From positions 1-45,261 of the forward strand of contig JBGPJM010000014.1 in assembly GCA_041485385.1 (NCBI GenBank): a DNA stretch of 45,261 nt, written 5' to 3'. Below are positions 7,258 through 15,701 of the stretch, piece after piece. Every line of letters starts with the position of its first letter. Positions within the stretch are counted from its first letter, which is position 1. The stretch is from JBGPJM01 sp041485385. Its GTDB lineage: Bacteria > Planctomycetota > Phycisphaerae > Phycisphaerales > UBA1924. Made by a program: the position numbers and the translations under genes. A model generated the notes under the pieces. It saw only the letters and a program-made list of their open reading frames with translations, had not been told where the DNA came from and did not search any database.

Positions 7258-7276
7258 GGCGCGGACGGTGTCCGCC

Positions 7277-9202
7277 TTACTGAGGCGAGATGCCGGTCAG
7301 GCGCTGCATCTCGCGGAGAAGGCGGCCGAGCCCCAAAGGAAGGGTGACCTGCCGTGTTGGGCGCCCGCCGAGCGAGCCCTCGCCCAGCAGGCAGGCTCTG
7401 CTGTTGCCAAGCACAAGGACCGGCATCGCGACATCCGCGCTCGACAACGCCTCGTCGAGCAACCGCATCGCGCCGGCTCGCTCGCTTGGCGTGCGAATAC
7501 GGAGCGTGATCAAGTTGGGCTCCGCCGGCTCGGCTCCACCCAGGAGCATGCCGACCATGATCGACATGGGATCGGTGGCGGGCTGCAGCGCGAGCGTCAG
7601 CGGCCGCACGTCGCCGAGTCGTGCACGCACCGCGTCGACGTAGGGGTGGCCGGACTCGCCCGAGTGCATGAGCATGTTGAGTCGCAGGTCCGCCAGTTCC
7701 GTCGTCGCGTTGCCACAGATCTCCGCGATCCTGCCCGCGTCGAGGCGCAGATGATCGACGAAGTCTTCGAGGGGGTACAGCACCTCGTTGCCGCTGCTGC
7801 CCATGAGCATCGCGTGGGCCAGCCGGTTCGCGAGGGCCAGCGGCACCACGTCGTTGGCCGAACGCGGCGCTGCGGCCGTGATGTTGCCCACGCTGAGGTG
7901 GTGCATCGCAACCGGGGCGATCAGGGACGCCGGGAACTTCCAGTGCCGCAGGAGCCGGTCGGTGATGTCGGCGTGGTTGAGCAGCAACAACCGCGACTCC
8001 ACTGTTTCCAAAGGCAGTTCCAGGCGCTCGGCGGTCTCGACGACCTTGGGATAGTGCTCCGGCAGGTGCTCGGCGAAGAGCAGCCGCCCCAGGTCGTGCA
8101 GCAGGCCCGCGGTAAACATGGTCTCGCAGTAGTCCTTGGGCCGGCCGCACGCCTGCGCGAGCCGCGTGGCGAGCAGCCCGCAGGCGGTGGCGTGCTCCCA
8201 GAACCAGTCCGGGCGGAAAGACCCTTGCGCGGCCACCGTGCCGAAGGCGTCCACGATCGCCACGCTGAGGACCACGTCGCGGATCTGGGCCAGGCCGATC
8301 CTGGAGATCGCCTTGGCCACGCTGTCCACCCGCTCCCCGTGCGCATACAGCGAGGAGTTGGCCATCCTGAGGATGCGCAACGACAGGGCCTGGTCCTGCC
8401 GGACCGCGTTCGCGATGGCCTGGATGGAACTCTCCGCCCGCTCCGTCAGCCGCAGCACCTGCTGCACCGCAGGCCTGATGGCCGGCACGCTCGCCGCCTC
8501 GGCCAGCATCTTCTCCAGCAGCTCCGAGCGCGCGATCATCGGCTTGAGCGACTTGAGCAGCTCCATCGCCCGCTCGCCCGTCATCGCGCCCTCGGCGTCG
8601 CTGATGACCGGCGACGACCAGGATTCGACCACGAGCCGGCTCCCAGAGGTGCCAGCGGCCACCGAAGCCGGCGCGGCCTTGGACGCCGCCGACGGGGCCG
8701 CAGAGGCGGAGGGCACGGCGGGCCCGAACCCGCCCGCAAGCGCCCCGCCCGGCCCGGCGCTCGCGCGGGCCGCTGCTGCTGGTGCCGACGACGATGCCGA
8801 GACCTCCGTGGGGGGCGCGGCAGCGGAGGGGGGCGCAGCCGTCAGGAGCTTGCCGACCTGCTCCACCAGCCCCGGGACCCAGTTGTCTTTTTTGATCACG
8901 ATCCCTTGGACGCCAAGCTGAACGACGCGCTGCACGACCTCCCGCAGCGGCGTGCCCGTGACCATGACCACGGGCGTGCGAGCCAGCGCCTGGTCGCTTC
9001 GAATCGTTGCGAGGCAGGCCACGCCGTCCTTGACGGGCATCTCCAGGTCGAGCAAGACCACGTCGATCCGGCTCCGCCGCAGTTCCGCCAGACCCTCGTC
9101 CGCCGAGGCGGCTGCCGCGACCTGATGCCCGGCCCTCTCCAGCGACTTCGTGAGAAGCACGCGAATGTCCGCCGCGTCGTCGATGACAAGTACCCTGGCC
9201 AT
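7277..9202 (-). CDS. Response regulator: receiver domain fused to HDOD domain
   Basis: 641 residues; the ATG is preceded by GGGGGAG. Residues 1-120 form a CheY-like receiver domain with acidic pair D8-D9, phosphoacceptor D52 (V-V-L-L-D-L-E-M-P), the conserved Thr in V-V-M-V-T-G-T and the Lys in V-I-K-K-D. An Ala/Pro-rich linker covers about 125-225. An HDOD domain follows at about 240-440 (helical, with Q-A-I-A-N-A-V-R-Q-D-Q-A-L-S-L-R-I-L-R-M-A-N-S-S), keeping H-D-L-G-R-L in the later part (G-L-L-H-D-L-G). HDOD proteins are HD-related domains usually found in bacterial signalling. No partner histidine kinase lies in the window, so the input is unknown. Confidence 0.9.
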   Translation of the reverse strand: MARVLVIDDAADIRVLLTKSLERAGHQVAAAASADEGLAELRRSRIDVVLLDLEMPVKDGVACLATIRSDQALARTPVVMVTGTPLREVVQRVVQLGVQGIVIKKDNWVPGLVEQVGKLLTAAPPSAAAPPTEVSASSSAPAAAARASAGPGGALAGGFGPAVPSASAAPSAASKAAPASVAAGTSGSRLVVESWSSPVISDAEGAMTGERAMELLKSLKPMIARSELLEKMLAEAASVPAIRPAVQQVLRLTERAESSIQAIANAVRQDQALSLRILRMANSSLYAHGERVDSVAKAISRIGLAQIRDVVLSVAIVDAFGTVAAQGSFRPDWFWEHATACGLLATRLAQACGRPKDYCETMFTAGLLHDLGRLLFAEHLPEHYPKVVETAERLELPLETVESRLLLLNHADITDRLLRHWKFPASLIAPVAMHHLSVGNITAAAPRSANDVVPLALANRLAHAMLMGSSGNEVLYPLEDFVDHLRLDAGRIAEICGNATTELADLRLNMLMHSGESGHPYVDAVRARLGDVRPLTLALQPATDPMSIMVGMLLGGAEPAEPNLITLRIRTPSERAGAMRLLDEALSSADVAMPVLVLGNSRACLLGEGSLGGRPTRQVTLPLGLGRLLREMQRLTGISPQ

Positions 9203-9354
9203 GCGTTCTCCCCCAGGTATTGACTCGCCCTCCCCTGTTCGCCTCGTGGCAGGGGCGGGAGCACCCAAGGCGCGGTCAAGCGAAGCCCCCCAATTGGACG
9301 CTCGCCAGCCTCCCTCTTGGACAAGCCCTCTTCAATCGGAGTGAAGTTTCGGTG

Positions 9355-9576
9355 TCAACTCCATGTGCCTAGCCGCGCCGACCGATGCCGTGGGCGTGGC
9401 ACGCCAAAGCGGTAGTGCCCCGAGACCACGAGGGCGACATCCCTGCACCGGAGAAGATCGGGCGGCGGCGCTTGCGCCCCGCACTCCGGGCAAGGCGCCC
9501 CTGCGCCGATGCCGGCGCGGTCGTAGTAGGTCGGGAACGGCGCTTCAATCCGTTCTTGACGCTGGCGAGTCTTCAC
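9355..9576 (-). CDS. Small Zn-knuckle protein, GTG start
   Basis: 73 residues if started at GTG 9576 (K-T-R-Q-R-Q-E-R-I-E-A-P-F-P-T-Y-Y-D-R-A-G). It contains C-P-E-C-G-A at about residue 30 and one more Cys in L-L-R-C-R-D-V, then V-A-L-V-V-S-G-H-Y-R-F-G-V. The start is uncertain because no strong ribosome-binding site is visible. The protein-like part is confined to this 3-prime end of a much longer open frame. A binding role for one metal ion is possible. It lies upstream of the HDOD regulator with 152 bp between them. Confidence 0.4.
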   Translation of the reverse strand: MKTRQRQERIEAPFPTYYDRAGIGAGAPCPECGAQAPPPDLLRCRDVALVVSGHYRFGVPRPRHRSARLGTWS

Positions 9577-9844
9577 CCAAGCGACGCCGCCAGCACGTCC
9601 TCCTAGCGCCGATCGTCCACCGGCTTGCTCCCCCAAGCGCGGCATACTCGCCCGTGCGCCTGGTCCTCGCCGCGATAGGAAGATCGCCCGCATCTTCTCC
9701 GCTGGTCCGGATTCTGGATCTCGGCGCCGGCGCTTCGGCCGATACCGGGGCGAGCGGCCGAATGCGGGGGTCGGTGCCGCAAGACCACGGACTTTTCTTG
9801 CCGGAGGCGCCCAAGACGCCGCCTTCCGGCCTTGGAGAGCCACG

Positions 9845-10228
9845 ATGGACGCTTCGCGCGGGCGGTGCGAAAGCCTGACGGGGAGACGGATTCTGCTGGT
9901 CGAGGACAGCTTCCTGGTGAGCCTGTCGCTGGCGCGGATGCTCCGCGTGCTGGGGTGCGAGGTGGTCGGCCCGTTCGCGGAGGTGGGGGAAGCCCGGGCC
10001 GCGGCGATCGAGCGGCCGGTGGACGCGGCCGTGCTGGACATCAACCTCATCGGCGGCAGCGGGGCGGCGGTGGCGGAGGCCCTCGCGGAGCGCCAGCGGC
10101 CGTTTGTGCTCGTCACCGGCTACGCACCCTCGGTGCCGCTGCCGGCGCCGCTGCGGTCGGCCCCGCGCCTGTGCAAGCCGGTGGAGGAGCACAGCCTTCA
10201 CGAGGCTCTTGCCGCGATCCTGGCGTGA
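9845..10228 (+). CDS. Single-domain response regulator (receiver)
   Basis: 127 residues consisting of one receiver domain after a short basic leader. R-I-L-L-V-E-D-S-F-L carries the acidic pair, A-A-V-L-D-I-N-L-I-G the phosphoacceptor Asp, F-V-L-V-T-G-Y the conserved Thr, and L-C-K-P-V-E the Lys. There is no output domain, as in CheY/Spo0F-type phosphorelay proteins or small receivers in alphaproteobacterial-type stress systems. The ribosome-binding site is GGAGA. No kinase is adjacent. It is divergent from the minus-strand 9355-9576 gene and convergent with the GNAT gene. Confidence 0.9.
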   Translation: MDASRGRCESLTGRRILLVEDSFLVSLSLARMLRVLGCEVVGPFAEVGEARAAAIERPVDAAVLDINLIGGSGAAVAEALAERQRPFVLVTGYAPSVPLPAPLRSAPRLCKPVEEHSLHEALAAILA

Positions 10229-10372
10229 CCGGCGTCGTCGGCGGCGCTGATCGCTACGTTCCGCGGTCAAGGCGCGATTGTCAACCCGCGAGCCGTGCAC
10301 GACCACTCCTTCGACACGACGAACCCTTGTAGACCGGTAATCACCGTGAATCGCGAGATTCCTTCCGACCGC

Positions 10373-10900
10373 TCAGCCGAGCTGGATAGTGAACAACCAG
10401 TCTTCAACAACTGTGTGACCGGCCACCTTCACGTTGCGGGTGCGCCCAGCGAGTCGAAACTCAAGCGCCTTGAGCACGGCGATCGAGCGAACGTTCCGAC
10501 AGTCCGTCCTCGCGCGTACAACGCGTACCTCGTAGCACAGCCGCAAGTGATCCAGCATGGCCCGCACTGCCTCTCGGGCGTAACCATGTCCCCAGGCGCT
10601 GTAGAAGAGCACATATGCGATATCGGCGGACCTGTCGGTGTAGACTGTCGCCTGTACATATCCCAGATAGCGTCGCTCGTCGACCAGCTTTATCGCCCAG
10701 TTCAACCACACATCGTCTCCTTGAAGGGATCGTCGCCGCGTCAACAACCGATATCGGGATCGCAACGCGTCGATGCTCCGCGGCGCCATCTCCTCAGTAA
10801 ACTGGTAGAGACGACCATCACGTAGACCATCGAAGAGTAACTCGGCGTGACGCACGTCAAGCGGCTCGAGCACAAGTCGGTGTGTAGGGATGACACTCAT
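10373..10900 (-). CDS. GNAT-family N-acetyltransferase (RimJ/RimL-like)
   Basis: 175 residues. The start M-S-V-I-P-T-H-R-L-V-L-E-P-L is typical of RimJ/RimL-type acetyltransferases that use acetyl-CoA. The acetyl-CoA loop is present in variant form (W-G-H-G-Y-A-R-E-A-V-R-A-M-L after I-A-Y-V-L). The late motif (N-V-R-S-I-A-V-L-K-A-L-E-F-R) also fits. Its ATG overlaps the TGA of the carbamoyltransferase gene (ATGA), so it is the last gene of the 14553-10373 operon. In that context it may acetylate the operon product or confer self-protection. Substrate unknown. Confidence 0.85.
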   Translation of the reverse strand: MSVIPTHRLVLEPLDVRHAELLFDGLRDGRLYQFTEEMAPRSIDALRSRYRLLTRRRSLQGDDVWLNWAIKLVDERRYLGYVQATVYTDRSADIAYVLFYSAWGHGYAREAVRAMLDHLRLCYEVRVVRARTDCRNVRSIAVLKALEFRLAGRTRNVKVAGHTVVEDWLFTIQLG

Positions 10901-12846
10901 GACAAGCACGGCCCATTAACAAACTGCTGCCGGAGCGCATCAATCAGCTCCTGTTGCGTGTCTCCATCAAATGCTTGCGGTCCCTCTCCATTGGCACCGC
11001 TCTCCGTCAGAACGCGGAACGTTGCTCCCGAGATCTCGAGCGATCGCCCTCGACGGAGGAGAATCACCCGTTGCGATGCGCCCGGGTTGATAATGGTGAC
11101 AATCGTGTCTGGAGCCAGCCTCACGCCCCGCACATCAGGCATCTGCATGCGCCGCACTATCCGGCCACCGATGAGCAATATGGCGACGTCGTCATGCGCC
11201 AGAAAGAAATCAAGTGCCTGCTCCGGTGTCTCGACGATGGGCTCCTCAGCGCCGTTCAGAGAGGTATTAACCAGCACCGGCAGGCCCGTCAGCGCATCGC
11301 ACGCTCGCAGAAGGTCGCAGAGCGACCGATCGTCATCGTCAGTCACTGTCTGCACGCGAGCGGAGCCGTCAGGGTGCCGAATCGCGGGCATCATCGCACT
11401 GACCAGCGCTCTCACCCGGTACTCCATATTCATATAGGGACTCTCGGCAGGCCCCTCGAACAAGTCCGCCGCCCGATCCCGAAGTGCCACGGGTGCTACG
11501 GGTCGCCAATGCTGACGACCCTTGATCACGTTAAGACGGTCCTTTGAGGCCGCGAGCAGCGGCGTCGCAAGGAGACTACGGCCGCCCAGAGCCCGCGGGC
11601 CAAACTCGGCGTGCCCCTCAAACCGGGCAACGATCTGGCCCTCTCGGATGTGCCGCGCCAAGACTTGAGGCGATGGGACGGTGTCGATCACCACGAGGTG
11701 ACGACGCTTCTCCAACGCGGCATCGATCTCCGGTCGTTTGAATTCTCCACCGATCCGGTCCGAAGCACGCCTCGTGTGGATCGTAGGCGTCGCCCGGAGC
11801 TTCTTGGCCACGAGGCGCCATCCGTGGTACGCGCATCCCACCGCGATTCCGGCGTCGTGCGGGGCGCTGGGGACGAAGAACCGTTGGAATAATCCACTCG
11901 CAGCGATCGCCGAGTTGCTGTTGATATTCAGAAACACGCCGCCGGCTGCGGCAAGGTTCGCCGCATCGGTGAGCAGCGAGGCCCGGCGTGCGTGCTCCAG
12001 AACGGCTCGCTCGAACGCGGCCTGCACGACATGCGCCAGGGGTGCATGCGCGATACAGTCCGCGGCCTCCGTCACACGATGTTGCCATCCGTTCCGAAAA
12101 CGGACCACGCCCGGAGCCTCGACATCGACTATGTCACCAACTCGCACAGGGGCCCGCAGCCCGTCGTCGATAGAAGCCAATGCCATCAACTGACCGTGTG
12201 CGTTCTCTCTGCCAAATACCATGCGAGCGACGTTGTCGTACAGAGTCGCCGCACTGTAGACGAACACGTCCGGAGCGCTATGGGGCACGCAGAACTCTCG
12301 ATGCCGAAGGCGAATACCGTTGTCGTCGGCGTCATAGATGCTCAGACACTCCGTCCGTGTATTGAGTTCGCAGCTGCTGTCTGACATCGCCGCAGCGAAC
12401 TCTGTGAATCCCATAGCGTAATCCTCTCCACTGCGGGTGGTAGAGCCCGCCAAGTCGCACACCAGTACCGCCGCCTCCTGAAAGCCGGACGTTCCGAGCG
12501 CGCACAGAGCGTGGGCGTAGTGATGAGACACAACGCAGTGTCGTGCATCGAAGGGGTCGAATAGACCGAATCCAGGCTCTACGAGCGGTTGGTTGAAGCC
12601 CGCTCCGCCCGGGCCAATCGCTTGAAATGACGAGACGATCAAATCGAGGTCGTCCAACGAGGCGCCAGCTATCTCTAGGCACCGGCGCACAGGCAGGTGC
12701 CGTGACAGGCCCGAGCTACCGTCCCCTTTCCGTCGAGTCAGTCGCTCCTGCTCGACGCCCGCCACCAGCGCACCATCGCGCACGATGGCGCAGGATGCGT
12801 GGTGCCCGTTATGGATACCCAATGTCAATGCCAATGGGCTACTCAC
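10897..12846 (-). CDS. Carbamoyltransferase, NodU/CmcH family, with C-terminal extension
   Basis: 649 residues from a GTG that overlaps the stop of the upstream oxygenase; a TTG 18 nt earlier is the alternative start. The N-terminal ASKHA-like domain has G-I-H-N-G-H-H-A-S and H-H-Y-A-H-A. The C-terminal domain has E-F-G-P-R-A-L-G-G-R-S, Q-H-W-R-P-V-A-P-V and V-N-T-S-L-N-G. In the family, carbamoyl phosphate and ATP give a carbamoyl-adenylate that is transferred to a hydroxyl or similar group of a natural product. About 85 residues after E-T-P-E-Q-A-L-D-F (from R-L-A-P-D-T-I-V-T) extend beyond the usual end and could form a small accessory domain. The hydroxylases next door could supply the acceptor hydroxyl. 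Confidence 0.9.
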   Translation of the reverse strand: MSSPLALTLGIHNGHHASCAIVRDGALVAGVEQERLTRRKGDGSSGLSRHLPVRRCLEIAGASLDDLDLIVSSFQAIGPGGAGFNQPLVEPGFGLFDPFDARHCVVSHHYAHALCALGTSGFQEAAVLVCDLAGSTTRSGEDYAMGFTEFAAAMSDSSCELNTRTECLSIYDADDNGIRLRHREFCVPHSAPDVFVYSAATLYDNVARMVFGRENAHGQLMALASIDDGLRAPVRVGDIVDVEAPGVVRFRNGWQHRVTEAADCIAHAPLAHVVQAAFERAVLEHARRASLLTDAANLAAAGGVFLNINSNSAIAASGLFQRFFVPSAPHDAGIAVGCAYHGWRLVAKKLRATPTIHTRRASDRIGGEFKRPEIDAALEKRRHLVVIDTVPSPQVLARHIREGQIVARFEGHAEFGPRALGGRSLLATPLLAASKDRLNVIKGRQHWRPVAPVALRDRAADLFEGPAESPYMNMEYRVRALVSAMMPAIRHPDGSARVQTVTDDDDRSLCDLLRACDALTGLPVLVNTSLNGAEEPIVETPEQALDFFLAHDDVAILLIGGRIVRRMQMPDVRGVRLAPDTIVTIINPGASQRVILLRRGRSLEISGATFRVLTESGANGEGPQAFDGDTQQELIDALRQQFVNGPCLS

Positions 12847-13546
12847 CCAGAGGGTGGAAACCAAATGTGAGAATCGAAACCGCTTCCCCTTCGTTGAGTC
12901 GCTCCCGGCCGTGGGCGATGCTGCCTGCGAACATGATCACGATCTCTCCCGGGGACAGATCTATCCGTTCCGGCGTGCCGCGCGGAGGGAACACGACCAG
13001 GGCTGATGCGGGCTCCTTCACCCGCTGATGGTGCAGCATCAGCAGCACATTCAGGGAGAAGATGTCCGTATCGATGTGCGGGTCAATGCCTTGTCCGGGC
13101 TCATCATAAAACAAGAAGCTAGCAACGCCAGTTGGCTTCACGTCGCCCGCGTACTCTCTGACAAAGTCCACCAAGTCCTGGGACACCGCCAGCTTATTGG
13201 CAAGCGGCGCGCCGCATCCCAGGAAATGCTCATCGAATCGGTGCGCAGACGGACGCAGTTGGCGCGCCTCCCGTTGGAGGCTTGCCAGCAAGTCGTCCGT
13301 AATGAGACGGGGTCGTCCCCGATACGCGATGCCGTTCGCGGACACACGGCTGCTGTACGGCTGGAGTGTAGCAAGTGTTTCGGTTACCACGTCGAGAGCG
13401 TTGGCTGTGGCGGGATCGGGGGGGCGCCGAAAGCCCCGCAACATCCCACCAGCTGACAAGCCCAGCATGAGCTTGAAGTTGGCCTTCTCTGCCTCTGAAA
13501 GCCCCTCGTTGAAGCGGCGGAGCTTCGTAGGAAAGGGGGTATTCAT
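12839..13546 (-). CDS. 2-oxoglutarate/Fe(II)-dependent oxygenase, paralogue 1
   Basis: 235 residues starting MNTPFPTKLRRFNEGLSEAE after GAGGAG. The double-stranded beta-helix core shows the iron facial triad: H-I-D in G-I-D-P-H-I-D, and the distal His in S-I-A-H-G-R-E-R. An Arg suited to 2-oxoglutarate binding follows. The core closely matches the next gene (Y-D-x-P-G-x-G-I-D-P-H, F-S-L-N, A-G/D-S-I-x-H). Residues 4-40 are a helical N-terminal segment also found in that paralogue and in the 95-aa small protein. It probably hydroxylates or otherwise oxidises a peptide or small molecule. Confidence 0.85.
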   Translation of the reverse strand: MNTPFPTKLRRFNEGLSEAEKANFKLMLGLSAGGMLRGFRRPPDPATANALDVVTETLATLQPYSSRVSANGIAYRGRPRLITDDLLASLQREARQLRPSAHRFDEHFLGCGAPLANKLAVSQDLVDFVREYAGDVKPTGVASFLFYDEPGQGIDPHIDTDIFSLNVLLMLHHQRVKEPASALVVFPPRGTPERIDLSPGEIVIMFAGSIAHGRERLNEGEAVSILTFGFHPLGE

Positions 13547-13559
13547 GTGAACATCTCCT

Positions 13560-14249
13560 CTACAGGACCGGGCTAAAACCAAAGGCGGCAATGCTGATAC
13601 GTTCGTTCGCGCCCACGCGCTCTCGTGCATGCACAATGGAATCGGCAAACATCACGATCAGCTCTCCGGGTGTGAGGCGGATCTTCTCGGGAGGTGCGTC
13701 GAGTGGATACAGCACCAGGGCGGATCGTGTGTCGCGGTACTCGTGTTGAAGCATCATGATCGCGTTGAGGGAGAACTCCTCGTTGTCAAGGTGAGGATCG
13801 ATACCGAGGCCGGGCTGGTCGTAGTAGAGGTAGTTCGCCTTCGTAGTCGGCTGCACAGCGCCTGCGTGAGCGGATACGAGGGCGCCCATTTCGGGAGAGA
13901 ACGCCAGTTGACGGGCGCCAGGGGCGCCGGAGACGACCAGATGATCGTGGAATCGGATGGCCGATGGACGGAGCCGGTCCGATTCGGTTTGGAGAGTGCT
14001 CAAGAGTTGGTCAGAGACGAACTCCGGTCTGCCTCGGTATACCACGCCGTTGGGTGGGACTCGATCGCGATGGGGTTGAAGCCGGGTGATCGCGCCGACG
14101 GTGGTGGAGAGGGCCGTCGCTGTCGTTGTGCTGGGGCTGCCAGGGCGGAGCAGCCCAGCCGCGGCACTGCCGAGGAGTATTTTCAGGCAGGCACGCTCGG
14201 CTGGGTCTAGCTCCTGTCCCAGGTCGGCCAACTTGTGTGTCAGGTTCAC
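13560..14249 (-). CDS. 2-oxoglutarate/Fe(II)-dependent oxygenase, paralogue 2
   Basis: 229 residues from GTG (M-N-L-T-H-K-L-A-D-L-G-Q-E-L-D-P-A-E-R). Iron ligands are in G-I-D-P-H-L-D and S-I-V-H-A-R-E-R. It resembles paralogue 1 throughout, suggesting a tandem duplication followed by divergence, perhaps giving different target sites on one substrate. It starts 16 nt after the 95-aa gene and ends 13 nt before paralogue 1. The upstream ribosome-binding site is weak, so translation may depend on coupling. The substrate is not known. Confidence 0.85.
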   Translation of the reverse strand: MNLTHKLADLGQELDPAERACLKILLGSAAAGLLRPGSPSTTTATALSTTVGAITRLQPHRDRVPPNGVVYRGRPEFVSDQLLSTLQTESDRLRPSAIRFHDHLVVSGAPGARQLAFSPEMGALVSAHAGAVQPTTKANYLYYDQPGLGIDPHLDNEEFSLNAIMMLQHEYRDTRSALVLYPLDAPPEKIRLTPGELIVMFADSIVHARERVGANERISIAAFGFSPVL

Positions 14250-14265
14250 AGCCTTCGTCCTCGGC

Positions 14266-14553
14266 TCAGTCGTTGTCCTTCGTCAGACCAAGCGTCTTGG
14301 GCAGTTGAAGGAGTCCATTGCGGACCCCGACGGTCGCGGCCGCGGAGATCGGCTTCGAATAGCGAATCTCGGCAGTGCTCTCAATGGCCTTCATGGACTT
14401 GAGGTGAAGTGACGCCGAACTGACGATGCTGCTGAATACGGCCTGCTCCTCTGGGCTGAGCCCCTTCTGAAGGTGCTTGAGTTTCTTTGTGAGGGTGGGA
14501 AGCGCTGCTTCCAGGGCTCCCGCGTCCAATGATTCGAGATTCTTCGCTGCCAT
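14266..14553 (-). CDS. 95-aa small protein, candidate peptide precursor
   Basis: First gene of the oxygenase-carbamoyltransferase operon, with a good AAGGAG site upstream. Residues about 18-55 (L-T-K-K-L-K-H-L-Q-K-G-L-S-P-E-E-Q-A-V-F) match the N-terminal segments of both oxygenases: K-L then hydrophobics, G/E-L-S/D-x-x-E, and a following Ser/Ala-rich helix. The C-terminal 40 residues (from A-E-I-R-Y-S-K-P-I-S) contain Ser, Thr, Tyr, Lys and Asn, plausible targets for hydroxylation, carbamoylation or acetylation, and end L-T-K-D-N-D. It is either a leader-bearing precursor or a docking partner of the enzymes. No Cys is present. Confidence 0.7.
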   Translation of the reverse strand: MAAKNLESLDAGALEAALPTLTKKLKHLQKGLSPEEQAVFSSIVSSASLHLKSMKAIESTAEIRYSKPISAAATVGVRNGLLQLPKTLGLTKDND

Positions 14554-15043
14554 CGTTGTCGCTCCTTGAAAAGGATGTGGCCCAACCCGCCCCCTCTTCC
14601 GGTTACTGACCCAGCGAGATCGCTTCTGCCTCCTCGCTCCGCCCGTATCTCACCCGCCGGACCACGTGCCCCCGCGGGTCGATGGGCTCGGCGGTGCGCG
14701 AACCTACACAGGCCGACGCCGTATTGGGGTTCAAATCTCTTCAACAAATCGGTTGCCCCCGCCGCGGAGCCGTGTCGCGGCAAGACCGTCATGGTCTCTG
14801 GGAAGAGAGACGATCGGGGAGCAGCATACTGGACAGGCGAGCAAAAAGAAAATGCGTTTCCTTTCCTAGCCAGGTGGGCGGTCCGGGCGCACCGGCGGTC
14901 CAGCCGCGCCCCTCCTGGAGAGATAGCCGTGAAACAGGCGCACCCGTGCGCCCTTCAGCAAAAATCCCTTGATCCATGCCGCCCGTTCAAGGTACTGAGG
15001 GCTACGCCTTCCGCCGGAAGCGGATCGCTCAGGGAGAAGGACC
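14554..15043. other. Intergenic region upstream of oxygenase operon and recombinase
   Basis: The 490-bp region holds the control regions of two divergent units: the minus-strand operon starting at 14553 and the recombinase at 15044. It is less GC-rich around 14730-14870. A weak TTGTTG/ATACGG pair (17-bp gap) occurs on the minus strand around 14721-14749, but this is not convincing. Short open frames here have no supporting features. Confidence 0.4.
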
Positions 15044-15694
15044 ATGCCGAGGTACGCCCGGGGGCGGGCGGGGCAGCGGACCGCCCCGTCCTGTTTACGC
15101 CGCCCCGGGCCCCTGCGGCGGTTCCCGCCGGAGGTCCTGACCGACGCCGAGGTGCGGTCCCTCATGAACGCCTGCGCCGGCCCGCCGGCCACCGCCCTGC
15201 GGAACCGCGCCCTCCTGGCCGTGCTGTACCGCTCGGGGCTGCGGATCTCCGAGGCCCTGGACCTCCGCCCCAAGGACGTGGACGATGCCGCCGGCGCCCT
15301 CCGGGTGATGCGCGGCAAGGGCGGCCGGAACCGCACGTCGGGGATCGACGCCGGCGCCGTGGCGGTCCTGGCCGAGTGGCTCCTGGTCCGGGCGTCGCTG
15401 GGCCTGAACGGCCGGGACCCGGTGTTCTGCACCACCCGCGGCGAGCGGCTCTCGGGCGGGTACGTCCGCCGGCTGATGCGGCGGCTGGGCGACCGGGTCG
15501 GGATCGACAAGCGCGTACACGCGCACGGCTTGCGCCACACGCACGCCGCCCAGCTCCGCGCCGAGGGGGTGGACATCGGGATCATCTCGCGGCAACTCGG
15601 GCACCGGAGCATCGCGACGACGGCCTTGTACCTGGACCACATCGCGCCGTTCGCGGTCGTTGAGGCGATGAGAAACAGAGCGTGGTCCGCGTAG
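15044..15694 (+). CDS. Tyrosine recombinase/integrase, catalytic domain only
   Basis: 216 residues; ribosome-binding site GGGAGAAGG. It contains the catalytic set in order: Arg in S-G-L-R-I-S-E, Lys in G-K-G-G-R-N-R, H-G-L-R-H, the second His in L-G-H-R-S, and the nucleophile Tyr in T-A-L-Y-L-D-H. This is the XerC/D-like fold that cuts and rejoins DNA through a 3-prime phosphotyrosine. The usual N-terminal SAM-like arm-binding domain is missing; the first 30 residues are Arg-rich. It may be a solo core recombinase, as in integron-like or simple mobile units, or a truncated integrase. The gene ends 7 nt before the convergent beta-helix gene. Confidence 0.9.
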   Translation: MPRYARGRAGQRTAPSCLRRPGPLRRFPPEVLTDAEVRSLMNACAGPPATALRNRALLAVLYRSGLRISEALDLRPKDVDDAAGALRVMRGKGGRNRTSGIDAGAVAVLAEWLLVRASLGLNGRDPVFCTTRGERLSGGYVRRLMRRLGDRVGIDKRVHAHGLRHTHAAQLRAEGVDIGIISRQLGHRSIATTALYLDHIAPFAVVEAMRNRAWSA

Positions 15695-15701
15695 CCGTGG
15701 C

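Noticed and set aside
7260..7274. GC hairpin as terminator of the HDOD gene
   Set aside because: The stem is only six pairs with no U-run; not distinguishable from background in GC-rich DNA.
7079..9223. 714-codon open frame on the plus strand
   Set aside because: It is an antisense shadow of the receiver-HDOD gene; composition is Arg/Gly/His-rich and no motif is present.
14700..14760. Classic -35/-10 promoter for the oxygenase operon
   Set aside because: TTGTTG and ATACGG with 17-bp spacing is weak and 170 bp or more from the first gene; insufficient support.
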